A stretch of 7,729 bases of DNA. It comes from an uncultured Thalassospira sp. (GTDB lineage: Bacteria > Pseudomonadota > Alphaproteobacteria > Rhodospirillales_A > Thalassospiraceae). The notes below the pieces were generated by a model, which had not been told where the DNA came from, searched no databases, and was given only the letters and a program-made list of their open reading frames with translations. The DNA lies in NCBI GenBank assembly GCA_946885765.1, contig CAMPHD010000148.1, positions 1 through 7,729 of the forward strand, given 5' to 3'. Shown one piece after another: positions 6,436 through 7,729 of this stretch; within the stretch, counting starts at the first letter, position 1; the number at the start of each line of letters is the position of its first letter. A program made the translations under genes and the position numbers.

Positions 6436-7065
6436 TCAGTCCCCGAAGCCATGTTTATCACGCGACACCATGGCGATGATGGTTTCAAACAGTTCCTGCT
6501 TTGCCTGATCTGCGGTGATTTCACCTGTTGCCGCGGCATAAGAAAGGGCCTCGGCAGCACCCAGAAAGCCCCAAAGACGAGGCATGGGGATTTTCTCCAT
6601 CGGACTGAAAGGGGACAGGATATCGCGGCATTTATCAATAAACAGAAGATGATAGTCGCGCTTGACCTGCTCGAGTTCCGGCGATCCGGCAAGTGATGCG
6701 ATCACGCCCGAAATTTCGCGCCCCTGTGACTGCACGCAATCAACATAGGATGCCGCGATGACCGATGCCTTGTCGCGCAAGGTCGGGTTGCTTTGGGCGA
6801 GGGTGGCGTCCATCAATGCGGTCTGGCGCTGGGCGTAATCCTGATACAGCGCGATCAACAAACCCGACCGTGTCCCGAAATGATCATAGACCACCGGTTT
6901 GGTGACCCCGGCCTTTTCGGCGAGATTGCCAAGGCTGAGCGCCTCGGTTCCGCTGTCATGGGTCATTTGCCATGCAACGTCGAGGAGCTGCCGGTTACGA
7001 TCTTCGCGTGCCATTCGTTTGCGAGGCTTATGTGACGGAGACTTTTTTGCACCGATACTTGACAT
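6436..7065 (-). CDS. TetR-family transcriptional repressor
   Basis: The 209-residue protein has the TetR layout. After a basic tail (KKSPSHKPRKR), helix 1 starts near REDRNRQLLDVAWQM, and the helix-turn-helix covers about 43-65 (LSLGNLAEKAGVTKPVVYDHF), followed by GTRSGLLIALYQDY. Residues about 85-205 are the variable helical ligand-binding and dimer domain. It is divergent from a quinone oxidoreductase gene, and two GTAACTTAC palindromes lie in the shared 93-base spacer. The usual reading is that it represses itself and the oxidoreductase until an electrophile or quinone-like ligand binds; this is inference from layout. The ATG at 7065 lacks a clear ribosome site. An alternative ATG at 7014 (MAREDRNR) also lacks one but would keep the whole DNA-binding domain, so the exact start is uncertain. 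Confidence 0.9.
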   Translation of the reverse strand: MSSIGAKKSPSHKPRKRMAREDRNRQLLDVAWQMTHDSGTEALSLGNLAEKAGVTKPVVYDHFGTRSGLLIALYQDYAQRQTALMDATLAQSNPTLRDKASVIAASYVDCVQSQGREISGVIASLAGSPELEQVKRDYHLLFIDKCRDILSPFSPMEKIPMPRLWGFLGAAEALSYAAATGEITADQAKQELFETIIAMVSRDKHGFGD

Positions 7066-7080
7066 GGCTATATACCAAAC

Positions 7081-7103
7081 GTAACTTACATAAAGTAACT
7101 TAC
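7081..7103. promoter_or_regulatory. Tandem palindromes, likely operator of the TetR regulator
   Basis: GTAACTTAC occurs at 7081-7089 and again at 7095-7103. Each copy is itself a palindrome (GTAA-c-TTAC), and the starts are 14 bases apart. Together they cover the predicted tetR transcription start and the -35 area of the divergent gene, so one bound repressor could shut both promoters. TetR proteins commonly bind paired dyads in such divergent spacers. Binding here is inferred. Confidence 0.55.
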
Positions 7104-7104
7104 T

Positions 7105-7110
7105 TATAGT
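7105..7110 (+). promoter_or_regulatory. Predicted -10 of the quinone oxidoreductase gene
   Basis: TATAGT matches the -10 consensus at 5 of 6 positions and would start transcription near 7117, a leader of about 42 bases. No good -35 lies 16-18 bases upstream, where the GTAACTTAC repeats sit. Neighbouring TATATA at 7112-7117 is an alternative -10. Confidence 0.35.
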
Positions 7111-7136
7111 ATATATAGATTGCCATTGAGTGGCAA
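7108..7136 (-). promoter_or_regulatory. Predicted tetR promoter
   Basis: Minus-strand TTGCCA (7136-7131) and TATACT (7113-7108) are exactly 17 bases apart, each matching consensus at 5 of 6 positions. Transcription would start near 7101, inside the second GTAACTTAC copy, giving a leader of about 36 bases. The -10 overlaps the opposing TATAGT on the other strand. Confidence 0.5.
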
Positions 7137-7138
7137 TC
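7118..7138. other. Perfect inverted repeat in the leader of the quinone oxidoreductase gene
   Basis: GATTGCCA and TGGCAATC form 8-bp perfect arms around TTGAG. In plus-strand RNA this would be a hairpin at the very 5' end of the oxidoreductase mRNA, ending 7 bases before the ribosome site. On DNA its right arm contains the -35 of the tetR promoter. It may be a 5' stabilising hairpin or a second protein site. Confidence 0.45.
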
Positions 7139-7158
7139 GCTTAGCAAGGAGGTATGTC

Positions 7159-7729
7159 ATGCGTGCGCTTGTGGTTGTTGCTCATCCAAATACCGGTTCG
7201 TTCAGCAATGCTATTGCCAGCGAGATCGGCAAGGGGATCGAGGATGCCGGTTCCGAGCACAGTTTCGAGCTGGCCAATCTGTCGGCAGAGGGATTTGATC
7301 CGCGTTTCAATCAGGATGATATTGCCGCCTTCGAGATGAAGGCCCCGTTCCCCGATGATGTGCTTGCCGAACAGAAACGGATTGATGCTGCCGACACGCT
7401 GGTTCTGGTTTTTCCGATCTACTGGTGGTCAATGCCAGCCATCATGAAAGGCTGGATTGATCGGGTGTTTTCAAATGGCTGGGCCTATGAGGATATCGAC
7501 GGTGAAAAGGTGATCAAAAAGCTGAACCATCTGAAGGTTCATCTTGTCGCGATTGGTGGGGCAGGACTTGGCACCTTTGCCCGGCATGGCTATTTCGGGG
7601 CGATGAAGCTGCAAATCCATCAGGGCATTTTCGATTATTGCGGTATCGAAGTCGCAACTTCGGAATTGATGTTGCTGGCCGATGGTAATGATCCGGCGGA
7701 ACACCTGAAAAAAGCGCGCAAGATCGGTG
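7159..7729 (+). CDS. NAD(P)H:quinone oxidoreductase, flavodoxin-like fold (MdaB/KefF/NQO1 type), 3' end outside the window
   Basis: The 190 codons present show the Flavodoxin_2 fold: first strand and flavin-phosphate loop MRALVVVAHPNTGSFSNAI, then DTLVLVFPIYWWSMPAIMKG (79-98) and WIDRVFSNGWAY (99-110), the family's most conserved block, then VHLVAIGGAG (127-136) in the flavin/nicotinamide pocket. Members are soluble flavoproteins that reduce quinones by two electrons with NAD(P)H, or act as ancillary subunits of Kef potassium channels. No kef gene is in view, so a detoxifying quinone reductase is more likely. The ATG at 7159 has a perfect AAGGAGG six bases upstream. An out-of-frame ATG at 7154 is too close to that site and gives only a short frame. 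It is divergent from the tetR gene, which probably controls it. Few residues are missing, as relatives are about 190-220 long. Confidence 0.92.
   Translation, partial: MRALVVVAHPNTGSFSNAIASEIGKGIEDAGSEHSFELANLSAEGFDPRFNQDDIAAFEMKAPFPDDVLAEQKRIDAADTLVLVFPIYWWSMPAIMKGWIDRVFSNGWAYEDIDGEKVIKKLNHLKVHLVAIGGAGLGTFARHGYFGAMKLQIHQGIFDYCGIEVATSELMLLADGNDPAEHLKKARKIG

Overview
The window looks like chromosomal DNA of an alphaproteobacterium. The strongest pointer is a full-length 5-aminolevulinate synthase (HemA, the C4/Shemin route to heme), which is typical of that class. Moderate-to-high GC, and protein sequences that look like those of marine Rhodospirillales such as Thalassospira, fit this; the genus is an impression and was not tested. 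No mobile element, CRISPR array, tRNA or rRNA is visible.

Seven genes read on the minus strand and one on the plus strand. From left to right: the 5' part of a GNAT acetyltransferase (1-427, apparently frameshifted near its 3' end and running off the window); a PadR-like regulator (504-1043); hemA (1392-2609); a class III omega-aminotransferase (3138-4544); a two-domain universal stress protein (4695-5537); a small lipoprotein of unknown function (5717-6283); a TetR-family repressor (6436-7065); and, divergent from it, a flavodoxin-fold NAD(P)H:quinone oxidoreductase (7159 to beyond the right edge).

Most genes look like separate transcription units. hemA and the stress-protein gene each end in a recognisable intrinsic terminator, and the spacers are 75 to 530 bases. 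The control regions are the most informative part. hemA and the stress-protein gene each carry an FNR/CRP-type dyad (TTGAN-N4-NTCAA type) placed so that a plausible -10 hexamer lies exactly where a class II activated promoter needs it. This suggests a shared response to oxygen or redox state. hemA also has a perfect 22-base palindrome in its upstream region. The tetR/quinone-reductase spacer has two copies of the palindrome GTAACTTAC over opposed, overlapping promoters, the usual layout of an autoregulated repressor and its divergent target. The 528-base gap upstream of hemA contains a possible small plus-strand RNA of about 100 nt (promoter-like hexamers, two hairpins, U-rich end).

No multi-gene novel system was found. 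The items most worth checking are the GNAT frameshift, the hemA and stress-protein promoters, the hemA palindrome, the candidate small RNA and the uncharacterised lipoprotein.
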